Source: CAVOKN01 sp963696505
GTDB lineage: Bacteria > Pseudomonadota > Gammaproteobacteria > Burkholderiales > Rhodocyclaceae
Assembly (NCBI GenBank): GCA_963696505.1
Contig: CAVOKN010000029.1
Span: forward strand, 30,138 to 94,137
Length of the DNA stretch: 64,000 nt
Direction: 5' to 3'
Below the pieces are notes generated by a model, which saw nothing but the letters and a program-made list of their open reading frames with translations, was not told where the DNA came from and did no database searches. Position 1 is the first letter of the stretch. Every line of letters starts with the position of its first letter. Shown piece after piece: positions 44,649 through 52,879 of this stretch. A program made the position numbers and the translations under genes.

Positions 44649-44910
44649 ACCCGCAAGCAGGTGCCGCCGCCCAGCCGCAGTATTGCTACGATAGACGCTA
44701 CGGTCGAACGACGCCACGCATTGGAAATGCGGGTGACGCCAACAATGGGCGAGCGGCGAGTTGCAGGGAAGCTCTGCCGCTCCATGGCCGCTGACTTGCG
44801 TCAGCATTCAACGGGGGCCGCCGCGGCGGTCCCCAGTTCATAACGGATGCGGTGTCTGCTCTACGTCCGGCAGGCGACCATCCCGCGGACGAGGCGACGG
44901 TCGGCGAGTC

Positions 44911-44998
44911 GGCCATTCCGGTCAGACGACTGCGTCGAGCGAGCGGCAGGTATCCGGCAGTCAACGGACCTTGGGGCCAACGTGGCATCGAACGTCAG
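44911..44998 (+). repeat. 88-bp direct repeat, copy 1
   Basis: Begins GGCCATTCCGGTCAGACGAC and ends CATCGAACGTCAG. It matches 45258-45345 at 80 of 88 positions with no gap. Confidence 0.85.
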
Positions 44999-45257
44999 CT
45001 CCCCATCATGCCACCGGCAACTGGCGACCCAAAGCGGCAAGTAGCGGTTTCCCGATAGCGGCCAGTCAGCTAGACCCAGGTTCAGCGAACTGGAATGCTC
45101 CGAAGCCGCCATTGGCGACCTCACCCACCCGGCCAAGTGCGGACAGCCGGCCTGGGTGCGGGAGTGCCCGCTTCAGACTGATTGCTGCCGGATGACATGG
45201 ACATCCCCGGTGTCGGCTCCACTCTGAAAGCTGCCTGTCGATCTACTTCAGGTCTTC

Positions 45258-45345
45258 GGCCATTCCGGTCACACAACTGCGTCGAATGAGCGGCAGGTAT
45301 CCGGCAGTCAACGGACCTTGGGGGCACAGTGGCATCGCACGTCAG
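45258..45345 (+). repeat. 88-bp direct repeat, copy 2
   Basis: Begins GGCCATTCCGGTCACACAAC and ends CATCGCACGTCAG; spaced 347 bases from copy 1. The shared core GCGGCAGGTATCCGGCAGTC and CAACGGACCTTGGGG is identical in both. Confidence 0.85.
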
Positions 45346-45631
45346 GTTCTCAAAGCCGCGAGCGCGAACTCCCGACCCGGTCGTTCGTCGATCCTCCCGT
45401 CGAAAGGCGGCTTTATGTGAAGGGTTGAGGCAGTGCGCGTTTCAATTTGCTCCCCATAAATCCACACATTCAATTTGGACGGATGGTGCCTCCCAAGCCG
45501 GAATTGCGTGGCAACTTTGAACGGCGGCTCGTAGCCGACCAAACGTATCCGGCGTGCCGCCAGGTACCGGTCACTCAACCAAATTGGCCGTTGATCGCGA
45601 ATGGCGCCAATGGCCGACTTGCCGATCATGA

Positions 45632-45931
45632 GCCCGCTTCGGCGGCCCGCAAATTCACTGCTTTGCGTATGACCGTGGCTGGACCAAGGCAATACTGGAT
45701 GAACGGGTCGCGTGCCTGCCCGAAGGGCTCGGGCCGGGCGTCATTGGCGCGAACCAAGAGGTCAAGCCGGGGCGTCACCCGCGGTTCCGGGAAGTCCAGG
45801 CGTACCTGCGCAGTATTCGCGTCCCGAGGGACTGGCGCGGCCTGGATGACGAGCAGATCGGGTTCCCCGAGTCCTGCCCGGGGCTCATCTTTTGCGACGG
45901 GGAACGGGGCGTCGAACAGGGCGCACTTTAG
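45632..45931 (+). pseudogene. Possible remnant of an unknown protein-coding gene
   Basis: An open frame of 99 codons with protein-like composition and no start codon: it includes FAYDRGWTKAILDERVACLP, HPRFREVQAYLRSIRVPRDW and LIFCDGERGVEQGAL before TAG. I do not recognise the family. Missing start and repeat-rich flanks suggest a C-terminal fragment. The opposite strand also has a 119-codon frame (45985-45626), so the assignment is tentative. Confidence 0.35.
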
Positions 45932-45985
45932 CTTCTTGGCCGTTGGTTTGCCCAGACCGCCTGATTTCGCCGCTGCTGTCTGCAT

Positions 45986-46002
45986 GCGTCACAAGCTGTC
46001 GC
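45986..46002. promoter_or_regulatory. 17-bp palindrome, site 1 (upstream of PcfJ-like gene)
   Basis: GCGTCA-CAAGC-TGTCGC, one arm mismatch. It ends 76 bases before the start at 46079. One of seven copies of GCGWCA-N5-YGWCGC in the accessory region. Confidence 0.65.
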
Positions 46003-46078
46003 ACTCTTCCGGATGATGAGGGCCGTCACGCCGCAACCTCGGGCATGACGCGGGTTCGTCAAACGCAGGGAGGCAGAG

Positions 46079-47956
46079 ATGCTGCAAACCATCCGAATTC
46101 GTCGTCCTGTCGATCTTCTTGGCAGCGCAACACCGGCGCTGAGTGCCGAGGAAGGCCGGGCATTCGCCGACCTCGCGTGCGAGGCCGAGGAAGTATGCCG
46201 GCCGTACGGACTCAAGGGCTGCATCGGTGGTCGCCTGCTCGCGCAACTGCGCACGCACTTTGTCCGGCACTACGTTTATTGCAGCGGGCTCTCCGTGCGC
46301 CAGGCGCTGGTGTATCGCGGCGAGAACCTGGGTTCCGTGGTGTTTTTCGAGCGGATCGATGGCGTGGTTGACGTCCGGCACTTGGAGTGCCGCCTGATCC
46401 AGGCCGGGCAGATCAACGGTGCTGGGCTGGCCGGGCTGCGCAGCGAGCATTGCCTGACTCCGGAGCAAATGACCGGAGCGTTCTTCCAGCAAGCCGATGA
46501 CCGGATGGGGGAGTTTCTCAGGGACATCGTCAGGGGCTTGATGGACGAGGTTGAAGTTGACGACCGCATCGGTGCCGCTTGCGCGCTGAGCAAGTTCCTG
46601 GGCGCGCAGTTTGCGGCGACCGTTCGGTCCGGCATTGCCCGGTTTCATTCAGCGCTGGCCCCGGATGTCCTCGACGTGGTCCGACCCGTCGACGATGCCA
46701 CCGCGCAGCGCTATTCGTTTTATCTGGGGCATTCGCCCCTGTCGCGCCGCAACCGGATTCAGGCAGCGCGGTCCTATCCGGTCCTGCAGAACGTGCTCCC
46801 GGACTTGGTTGATGCGGTGGCCGCGATCGACAGTGGCTTGCCGCTCGCCCCGGAAATTGCGCGTCTGGCCCAGGTCCGGTCCGGCGCGACCAAGCTTTTC
46901 CGCTTCTCTGGTTATGCACTGCCAAATCTCGGAGCGCTGAAGGCGCTGTCCTTGATGGCCGCGCGCATTCCCGCGGATCATCTGCCGCGCGACGGAAAGT
47001 CGCTCGGTGCCATGGTGCATTTTGGGAACGACCTCTTGCCCGGCGTCACCCGTCGAAACGCCTGGAGTTCGGATAACCGTCCCGAGGACGAGGGACACAA
47101 CACCGCGTGGGCCCGCGAGCTTGCCGCCGACGCCTTCAAGACGTCGTGGGAGGTCGCCGTCCGCTCCTTGGAAGACCGCGGAATCGCGCATGTTCACGAC
47201 TTCCTGCGCGCCGTGGAATCGACCCTGAAGGAGAGCGGGATCGATTGCAACCGGGACGACCCGAACCGGCCCCTCATCCGCCTGCTCCGCGCGACGACCT
47301 TGAGCCGGCTCCTTCGCTGGTCGGACGAGTGGCACCGTCGCCTGCGGTTCTTGCAGAACCAAGTCGATGAAACGTCGCCTGGCGAATCGACCTCGAGGCG
47401 CCAGCCCGCCAATCCAGCCTTGCTGAAATCGCCCCGCATCGTGGGGGATTACGTGTTCACCCCGTTGTTCACGCCGGAAGCTTTGCGCGCCGAAGGTCGC
47501 CGCATGGGACACTGCGTCGGCGGCTACTCGGCGGCCGTCGCCCGGGGCGACTCGTTCATCTTTTCGGTGTCCGACCAAGGGGGAAACGGGCTCTGGACGC
47601 TCGAACTTGCCGTCGACCCCAGTAGTCTTGAACGGTCGAAAGCAAAGCCGCAAACCCTTCCGGTGGTCCTGGTCCGCCAGCTCTTTGGCCCCCACAACCG
47701 TTGCGCCGATCGCGAGGGCCACCAAGCCGCGCGCCGTCTGGTCGAGATGCTCAATGAGGGCAGGGTCGATGGCAGTCTGCCGGCTTTCTGGCGACGCCTC
47801 CGGCGCTGCGCGCTACGAGCACGCGGGAACGGACCCGGCTTCGGAGAAGACGCGCGTTATCTCGATGCGCGCCGGAAGGCTGTCCATGCGATTCTGGATT
47901 TGCGTCCGATGTTGCGTACGTTGGGACTGGCGCAACCCGGGGCGCTGGCGGCTTGA
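46079..47956 (+). CDS. PcfJ domain-containing protein
   Basis: 625-residue protein. The C-terminal third is PcfJ-like: MGHCVGGYSAAVARGDSFIF (about 478-497), LWTLELAVDP, then VRQLFGPHNRCADREGHQAA. PcfJ was named from conjugative plasmid pCF10, but chromosomal homologues are common and their activity is unknown. The N-terminal 400 residues are not recognised; they contain YSFYLGHSPLSRRNRIQAAR and a Trp-rich WARELAADAFKTSWEVAV. GGGAGG lies in front of ATG 46079. No conjugation genes are near. Palindrome site 1 lies upstream. Confidence 0.8.
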   Translation: MLQTIRIRRPVDLLGSATPALSAEEGRAFADLACEAEEVCRPYGLKGCIGGRLLAQLRTHFVRHYVYCSGLSVRQALVYRGENLGSVVFFERIDGVVDVRHLECRLIQAGQINGAGLAGLRSEHCLTPEQMTGAFFQQADDRMGEFLRDIVRGLMDEVEVDDRIGAACALSKFLGAQFAATVRSGIARFHSALAPDVLDVVRPVDDATAQRYSFYLGHSPLSRRNRIQAARSYPVLQNVLPDLVDAVAAIDSGLPLAPEIARLAQVRSGATKLFRFSGYALPNLGALKALSLMAARIPADHLPRDGKSLGAMVHFGNDLLPGVTRRNAWSSDNRPEDEGHNTAWARELAADAFKTSWEVAVRSLEDRGIAHVHDFLRAVESTLKESGIDCNRDDPNRPLIRLLRATTLSRLLRWSDEWHRRLRFLQNQVDETSPGESTSRRQPANPALLKSPRIVGDYVFTPLFTPEALRAEGRRMGHCVGGYSAAVARGDSFIFSVSDQGGNGLWTLELAVDPSSLERSKAKPQTLPVVLVRQLFGPHNRCADREGHQAARRLVEMLNEGRVDGSLPAFWRRLRRCALRARGNGPGFGEDARYLDARRKAVHAILDLRPMLRTLGLAQPGALAA

Positions 47957-48428
47957 ACGGCAGGTGCGCCTCCGGCAGGATGAATTAGCCCGGGCTCAAT
48001 AGAAGCTCTCTCTTCTTGGCAGAAAAGAGACCCCCCAAAAGGGCGCGTTTGTTCCAGTTCCCCGAGGGGGATCCCCCTCTCCCCATCACGCTGCTTGGCC
48101 AAAGCAGCGCCGATCGCCATCAACATCGGTGATCACTCCTGCTCTCTCCAGTAGCACAACAGTGCAGCAGGGTAGGTTGGACACCTGGCTCAGTTCTCGG
48201 TTGGCACTGCCCTCAAGAGCGGCTTAGCTTTCGGCCGGCGGCAACAGCCGCTGCCTCCATCGCGACACGAATTGTCGCATCCCTGGCGCATCATTCCCGA
48301 CATCCCGGCAGTACCGCTCTTTAACAAATGTGGTTCCCCGCCTCGATGCGGGTTGCTTGTCACAACGGTTGGCTTTCCCAGAAGGAAGGTTCTTCCATCG
48401 ATCCGGTTTTCATTCAAAAGGAGCAAAC
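47957..48428. other. Intergenic region between PcfJ-like and NADAR genes
   Basis: 472 bases without a gene. It contains a perfect GC-rich palindrome GAGGGGGATCCCCCTC (48064-48079), site 2 of the 17-bp motif (48262-48278) and a good ribosome site (AAAAGGAG) for the NADAR gene. No promoter hexamers stand out. Confidence 0.6.
48262..48278. promoter_or_regulatory. 17-bp palindrome, site 2 (upstream of NADAR gene)
   Basis: GCGACA-CGAAT-TGTCGC, both 6-base arms perfect. It ends 150 bases before the NADAR start at 48429. Confidence 0.7.
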
Positions 48429-49046
48429 ATGGATATGAACATCGTCACGTTCTTGAAGACCCAAGAAGTGTTCGGCGGCCTTTCCAACATGGCCGGTGGG
48501 TTCCTGCTGCTGATCAACGGCCACCGCATTCTCACCAGCGAGCACCTGTACCAGGCGCTCAAGTTTCCCGATGCTCCCGAGATCCAGCGTCGCATCCTGG
48601 ATCAGCCCAGCCCCATGACGGCCAAGATGGTCGCGCGCAAGAAGGAGTACCGGAAGTTCATGCGCGCGGACTGGCAGTCGATCCAGGTCGAAGTGATGGA
48701 GTTCTGCCTGCGGGCGAAGCTGATCTGGAACTGGGTGGCCTTCGGCAACCTGCTGCGGTCCACCGCCGACCGGGCGATCTTCGAAATCTCCAGCAAGAAG
48801 GACCGCTTCTGGGGTGTGGTGGAGACGGCGGGCGAATTGGTCGGGGAAAACCACCTGGGCCGCCTTCTCGATGGGCTGCGCGACCACCTCGTCTCCCCGG
48901 ACAACGAAGCGCTGCGGGTGCTCGAAGCTCCGCCGCATCTCGGCCTTCGCCTGCTGGGCAACCCGATCGAGAAAATCGACCGCCGCGGCCACCTGCTTCA
49001 GGTCGGCACGCGCAGCAGCGAGTGGGTGGCGGCCGTGCGGCCCTGA
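48429..49046 (+). CDS. NADAR-family protein (YbiA-like, ADP-ribose/N-glycosidase fold)
   Basis: 205 residues. Family blocks: FGGLSNMAGGFLLLINGHRI, TSEHLYQALKFPDAPEIQRR, SPMTAKMVARKKEYRKFMRA, and DRFWGVVETAGELVGENHLG near residue 130-150. NADAR proteins act on ADP-ribosyl or NAD-related glycosidic bonds; E. coli YbiA affects swarming, and some members remove ADP-ribose from guanine in DNA. Start ATG 48429 has AAAAGGAG 6 bases upstream. The C-terminal 50 residues (PIEKIDRRGHLLQVGTRSSE) extend beyond the core. It is convergent with the WYL gene. Confidence 0.88.
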   Translation: MDMNIVTFLKTQEVFGGLSNMAGGFLLLINGHRILTSEHLYQALKFPDAPEIQRRILDQPSPMTAKMVARKKEYRKFMRADWQSIQVEVMEFCLRAKLIWNWVAFGNLLRSTADRAIFEISSKKDRFWGVVETAGELVGENHLGRLLDGLRDHLVSPDNEALRVLEAPPHLGLRLLGNPIEKIDRRGHLLQVGTRSSEWVAAVRP

Positions 49047-49058
49047 TCCGGCGGGGGG

Positions 49059-50192
49059 CTAACGCATGTCCTGCGGCGGCGATCGTCGTGCCTCGGGGCT
49101 CGGTGCGCAAGGGGCGCGGGCCGTGCCCCTTGCGCCCTGCGCGCCGCCGGCCGGCTCAGGCACCCCGGGTGCGGCGGCGGGCCGGGCGGTAAAGCTGTGC
49201 CATCGCCTCGGCCTTGGCCGGATGTCCTGGCGCAGGCTTGCGGGGGCAAGGACCTCGGCATCGGCGCCGAAGCCCAGCAGCCACCAGCGCAACTCCTCGG
49301 TGTCATTGACGGTGGCACGCACCCGCAGCCAGTCGCCCTCCTGCTCCACGGTCTGGTCCGGGCTCAGGCTGGCCTCATGAAAGCGGCGGCTGCGGGGCCC
49401 GCGAAACAGCGCCTCCAGCGGTATCGTCCCGCCGCGGCGGATGCCCAGGTGGCCTTCCTCGATCCATTGATCGACCTCGAATCCAGCGGGCCGGCGCACC
49501 GGCTGGCTGTCGAGCTTGCGTGCCGACACGATCCGGTGCAGCGCGTACTGGATCACTTTCTCGTCGAGACCGGACGCAAGCAGATACGCTATCTCGCCCC
49601 AGTAGATGATCGCGAGCGGGTTGGCATTGGCGTGGGTCTTGGTGTTGCCCTGGGCGTTCCGGTACTTGAACTCGATCTGGCGGTTGTCGAACAGGGCTTC
49701 GAGAACGGTTCTGACTACGTTGGCGTCGGCGCGCGGCGCGGAAATCGGCTGACTCGGCGCAACCACCCGCACCTTGTCGCGCCAGCGCGGGCCGCGGCGG
49801 CCGCGCTCGGTTTCCTTGAGCACCTCGTCGGCGATCGCGAAGTACGGTTCGAGCTGCCCGGATACCGACGCCGGGAGGATGGGCACGAGGAAGCGGCGGG
49901 CCGTGTCCAGCGCCACCGCCTCGGAGGCGTCCATGCGCGGCACGCTGAACATCGCGCTGCCCTTGCGCCAATACCACGCGTAGGCGTTGCCCCTTTCCTC
50001 CCTTTCAAGGCCGGGGCACAGCGCATACAGGGCATTGAGGTCGCGCTCCAGCGTGCGGCGAGTCTGTCGGCCGAATTCCATCCCGCGCCAGGGTCTGGAG
50101 ACCTGCTCCGCAAGTTCGGCAGCGGTGATCCGTCCGGGATCGCGGGGAACGAGTTCGAGGATGCGAAGCAGTCTGAAGGCCTTGTCTGCCAT
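49059..50192 (-). CDS. WYL-domain transcriptional regulator
   Basis: 377 residues. N-terminal winged helix (MADKAFRLLRILELVPRDPG, AELAEQVS, QTRRTLERDLNALYALCPGL). The WYL ligand domain (about 135-245) has FKYRNAQGNTKTHANANPLA, WGEIAYLLASGLDEKVIQYA and LHRIVSARKL. A WCX-type C-terminal region follows (NDTEELRWWLLGFGADAEVL), then a Pro/Ala/Arg tail. WYL regulators often control defence or stress islands and sense nucleic acids or nucleotides. It sits between the two NADAR genes and is the natural candidate to bind the 17-bp palindromes, although its own promoter lacks a full copy. Confidence 0.9.
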   Translation of the reverse strand: MADKAFRLLRILELVPRDPGRITAAELAEQVSRPWRGMEFGRQTRRTLERDLNALYALCPGLEREERGNAYAWYWRKGSAMFSVPRMDASEAVALDTARRFLVPILPASVSGQLEPYFAIADEVLKETERGRRGPRWRDKVRVVAPSQPISAPRADANVVRTVLEALFDNRQIEFKYRNAQGNTKTHANANPLAIIYWGEIAYLLASGLDEKVIQYALHRIVSARKLDSQPVRRPAGFEVDQWIEEGHLGIRRGGTIPLEALFRGPRSRRFHEASLSPDQTVEQEGDWLRVRATVNDTEELRWWLLGFGADAEVLAPASLRQDIRPRPRRWHSFTARPAAAPGVPEPAGGAQGARGTARAPCAPSPEARRSPPQDMR

Positions 50193-50455
50193 GTCGCTAT
50201 GGATGGTTACAGCGGCCCGGTGGTGGCCGATTCACGATTGGAACTGCAAACCCGTACTGCGTGGGCGGGCGCCAATATACCGCGAAAGCTCAGCCACGCC
50301 GGCCGGTACTTCAAGGGGCAACGGGATGCTGGGCCTGCCGCTGCGAACGCCCAGTCCCGGCCGACGAAATCCCGCTTTCCGATGACGCCCGCTCAAGTCT
50401 CAGTTCCATGCGCCGAAGCTATTGGCTCGGAATACCGTAACGGAGGATGCCTCGA

Positions 50456-51000
50456 ATGCTCAAGGAGATTGCATTCACCAAAGTCGATCTGCCCTACGGC
50501 TGGCGGGGCAACATGTCGCCCCACGGGGTCAAGTATCAGCGCCAGGACTACCGCACCACGGAGGCGCATTTCCAGTGCCTGCGCTATGAGAGTTTTCCGG
50601 AGGTCCAGCAGGAGATCCGGGTTAGGTTTCGCCGATGGCGGCGAAGATGAAGGCGAAGATGAAGGCGAAGAAACACCGTGGCAAGCTCGACGGTCGCTGG
50701 GCCCAGGAGGAGCGCGAGAAGCGGGACCTCGACGCCATGCGCATGTGCCTAGAACTGAAGCTCGAACGGCATCCGGATCTAAAGCGCCAACTGCTCGCCA
50801 CCCGCGATGCGGTGATCATCGAGGATTGCAGCAAGCTAAAAGGCGGATCCGGGATGTTCTGGGGTGCGGCGAAGACGGAGAAGGAGGGACCGGACGGCAA
50901 GACTGTCTTCGAGTGGGAGGGGCGGAATGAATTAAGGAAGTTGTGGATGCAGCTTCGCGACGCCTTGGCCGATCGGCGCGTCCTCGCTGAACCACCATGA
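50456..51000 (+). pseudogene. Second NADAR-family gene, frameshifted
   Basis: The frame from ATG 50456 (CGGAGG 9 bases upstream) gives MLKEIAFTKVDLPYGWRGNM, YRTTEAHFQCLRYESFPEVQ and QEIR; the family then continues in the next frame with SPMAAKMKAKMKAKKHRGKL, IIEDCSKLKGGSGMFWGAAK and EGRNELRKLWMQLRDALA. One missing base around 50621-50629 would restore about 180 residues. A 12-base tandem duplication encodes the doubled KMKA. The repaired protein is a divergent NADAR, unlike the copy at 48429. Confidence 0.82.
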
Positions 51001-51078
51001 CCTTCGCTATTGCGCGAAAACCCCGTTCAGCAAGCCGAGCAAATGTCGAATCACTAGTCCCAAGAAGGAGATAAGTTC

Positions 51079-52357
51079 ATGGTTGTCTTGCCCCACGCCA
51101 ACGGCTACGAGGTTACTGATAATGACTTCGTGTGCGCCTGGGTTCAGATCGTAAGTCGCTTCGGGCCTCCTGGCGCTGATCCTTACACGGTGCCGATACC
51201 ACGCCTTTCGACTCGCCGTCCTTTCGCCTGGTATCAAGATCAAGAGGCACGTTGCTGCACTCTCGAATACTTGCTGCGGATCATTGCACCTGAGAGTTAC
51301 CAAGGCACGGCTCAAGCGACTCAACCGTTCATAAATGCGAATTGGATTGTGACTAGAGCCGGTTCAATTCGAAATGCGAGTTCAGGGCGCCTCGTTGAAG
51401 CAGTCGCGCTGTCGCCCAATGCTCCGAAATGTGACGCTGGCCTGGATGATATCGAGTCCCTGTTCGAAGCCGATAAAGGCGAGTCGGATAGCTCACCTAC
51501 TGATGTCCCGCAATCGACCGCAGGGGGCGCCCGCAATCCCTACTCCCCGCAAGAGCTGCACTTGGTGCGTTGTTTGGTGGACCAGATCCACCAAGATCCC
51601 TTTTCAGCCTCAATACAGACAAGCTGCACACGGCAGGAAGGTTGTGGGATGGCCGGAACGACTGTTGTCTTACTTTTGGCCGAATCCAAGGGTAAACCTG
51701 ACAGTTACCATTCAACGCCTGCAACCACTACTCAGGATGGCGCAGGCGTTGGCTGTGAAACGTGGAAACTGGAATTCAGCGGATAGAAGTGCAGCATGTC
51801 AGTGGGCGACTGACGTGTTCCGTTGGGGTGGTGTTCCTCAGGAACCAGGCAGAGTCAATGGCCAGAATATCGAGGCCGTATTCCGTGCAGCGCATTCTGG
51901 GCCAACTGGATTTGCCGTAAATGCACTGATGAACAGCGGCTGGACGAAAATCGCCTCATTTGCAACGACGCACCTTGAAGCGAAAGGAGGCCTGCCCCAG
52001 GTGATCTGGGATAGCCGTGTCGCAACTTCGGTCATTTCCCGACTCGACGCCCTGTGCCTGACGAGCGGTATCTCCCAGATTCCGTCGGGCTTTAGTGATC
52101 TAGGCCGGATCGCCGGACGAGGAGGTACCCGTCCGCGAACGCTTCATCTTCCGTGGCGCAACGGCTACGGACAGTGGTCGGCCCAATTCGCGGGGACACA
52201 AGTCGTACGGGAAGTGCGCGACGTGTTGAACGGGAACATCGCGAAGTATGGACCGATGCCGTGGCCGGATAGCCAATCGGTGGCCCCAAGCGGCGTGGCA
52301 AGCAGTCGCTGGACAATGCGTGGTGTGGAGATGGTTCTTTTCATGGACGGCTACTGA
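51079..52357 (+). pseudogene. Unknown protein, about 425 aa, one frameshift
   Basis: AAGGAG precedes ATG 51079. The first frame gives RRPFAWYQDQEARCCTLEYL and PYSPQELHLVRCLVDQIHQD, ending at DPF; the second continues YRQAAHGRKVVGWPERLLSY, AACQWATDVFRWGGVPQEPG, SGWTKIASFATTHLEAKGGL and VEMVLFMDGY. Dropping one T of the TTTT at 51601-51604 joins them. I do not recognise the family. The middle segment is Asp/Ser/Pro-rich, so the protein may have two domains. Base composition is lower in GC than most neighbours, suggesting acquisition. Confidence 0.7.
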
Positions 52358-52381
52358 CGCTCTCTTTCGCGAGGGAGAACT

Positions 52382-52651
52382 ATGGCCCTCCGATACATCC
52401 TGCTCCGAAACGCCCGCTTCGATGAGATGTGGCTGCCGGGTGTGGGCGTGCTATTCACCAGTGCCGATCAGCTTTACGCCGAGATCGAAGCCGACTACCG
52501 GCGATGGTGCGCAACGGCTTCGGAGGGCCGTAACTACTGGATGCAGATGGACTTCTACGAGGACGTCGTGGACCGACTGCTGCGCCTGCCGGACGACGCC
52601 CGGTCCCCGGATCGCGTGGAGCGCGAGATCCAAAACTCGAACGCCGCGTGA
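52382..52651 (+). CDS. Small hypothetical protein, 89 aa
   Basis: Begins MALRYILLRNARFDEMWLPG, with Asp/Glu and aromatic residues later (YRRWCATASEGRNYWMQMDF). GGGAG stands before the ATG and the gene follows the previous one by 24 bases, so co-transcription is likely. A GTG at 52648 overlaps its stop and begins VNKLVKLTDQEAEWLLEDRL, possibly a second small protein; that frame has no stop before the nuclease gene, so I do not annotate it. Function unknown. Confidence 0.6.
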   Translation: MALRYILLRNARFDEMWLPGVGVLFTSADQLYAEIEADYRRWCATASEGRNYWMQMDFYEDVVDRLLRLPDDARSPDRVEREIQNSNAA

Positions 52652-52762
52652 ACAAGCTGGTGAAGCTCACGGACCAGGAGGCCGAGTGGTTGCTGGAGGA
52701 CCGGCTCAAAGTAGTGGGCCGGACGCCACCGGCGAAACGCCGGGGTGCCTGCGTACCGTCTT

Positions 52763-52779
52763 GCGACATGAAATGTCGC
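52763..52779. promoter_or_regulatory. 17-bp palindrome, site 3 (upstream of DUF2779 nuclease)
   Basis: GCGACAT-GAA-ATGTCGC, seven perfect arm bases. It ends 100 bases before the start at 52880. TTGCGA and TAATTC with 18 bases between overlap it and might be a weak promoter. Confidence 0.7.
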
Positions 52780-52879
52780 TGCCCTAATTCATCATATCGA
52801 CTGAGCCGGGGAACACGTCGGGTCCAAGGCCGACGGTTCCCCGGCCTCCATTCCCCATCATCTTCGAGGAGGAACGAAC

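Larger units (their letters stand above)
44649..45631. other. Non-coding, repeat-rich stretch at the start of the accessory region
   Basis: Nearly 1 kb without a believable gene: the open frames here have no consistent start sites or recognisable protein. It contains the 88-bp direct repeat pair listed separately, and fragments such as GCGGCAAGTAGCGG and AACTCCCGACCCGGTCGTTCG that look like decayed intergenic repeats. Confidence 0.6.

Noticed and set aside
44761..45195. Open frames of 140 codons or less in 44650-45630 as genes
   Set aside because: No plausible ribosome sites, protein-like composition or family match; they overlap the repeats.
50185..50200. A half copy (TGTCGC) of the palindrome at the WYL start codon
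   Set aside because: The partner arm 11 bases away does not match, so I do not count it as an eighth site. Autoregulation stays unproven.
49059..50930. Long plus-strand open frame opposite the WYL gene
   Set aside because: Shadow of the WYL gene; its translation has no recognisable domain whereas the minus strand gives a full WYL protein.
51050..51062. TGTCGA near the start of the unknown gene as a further palindrome copy
   Set aside because: Only one arm resembles the motif and it has a mismatch.
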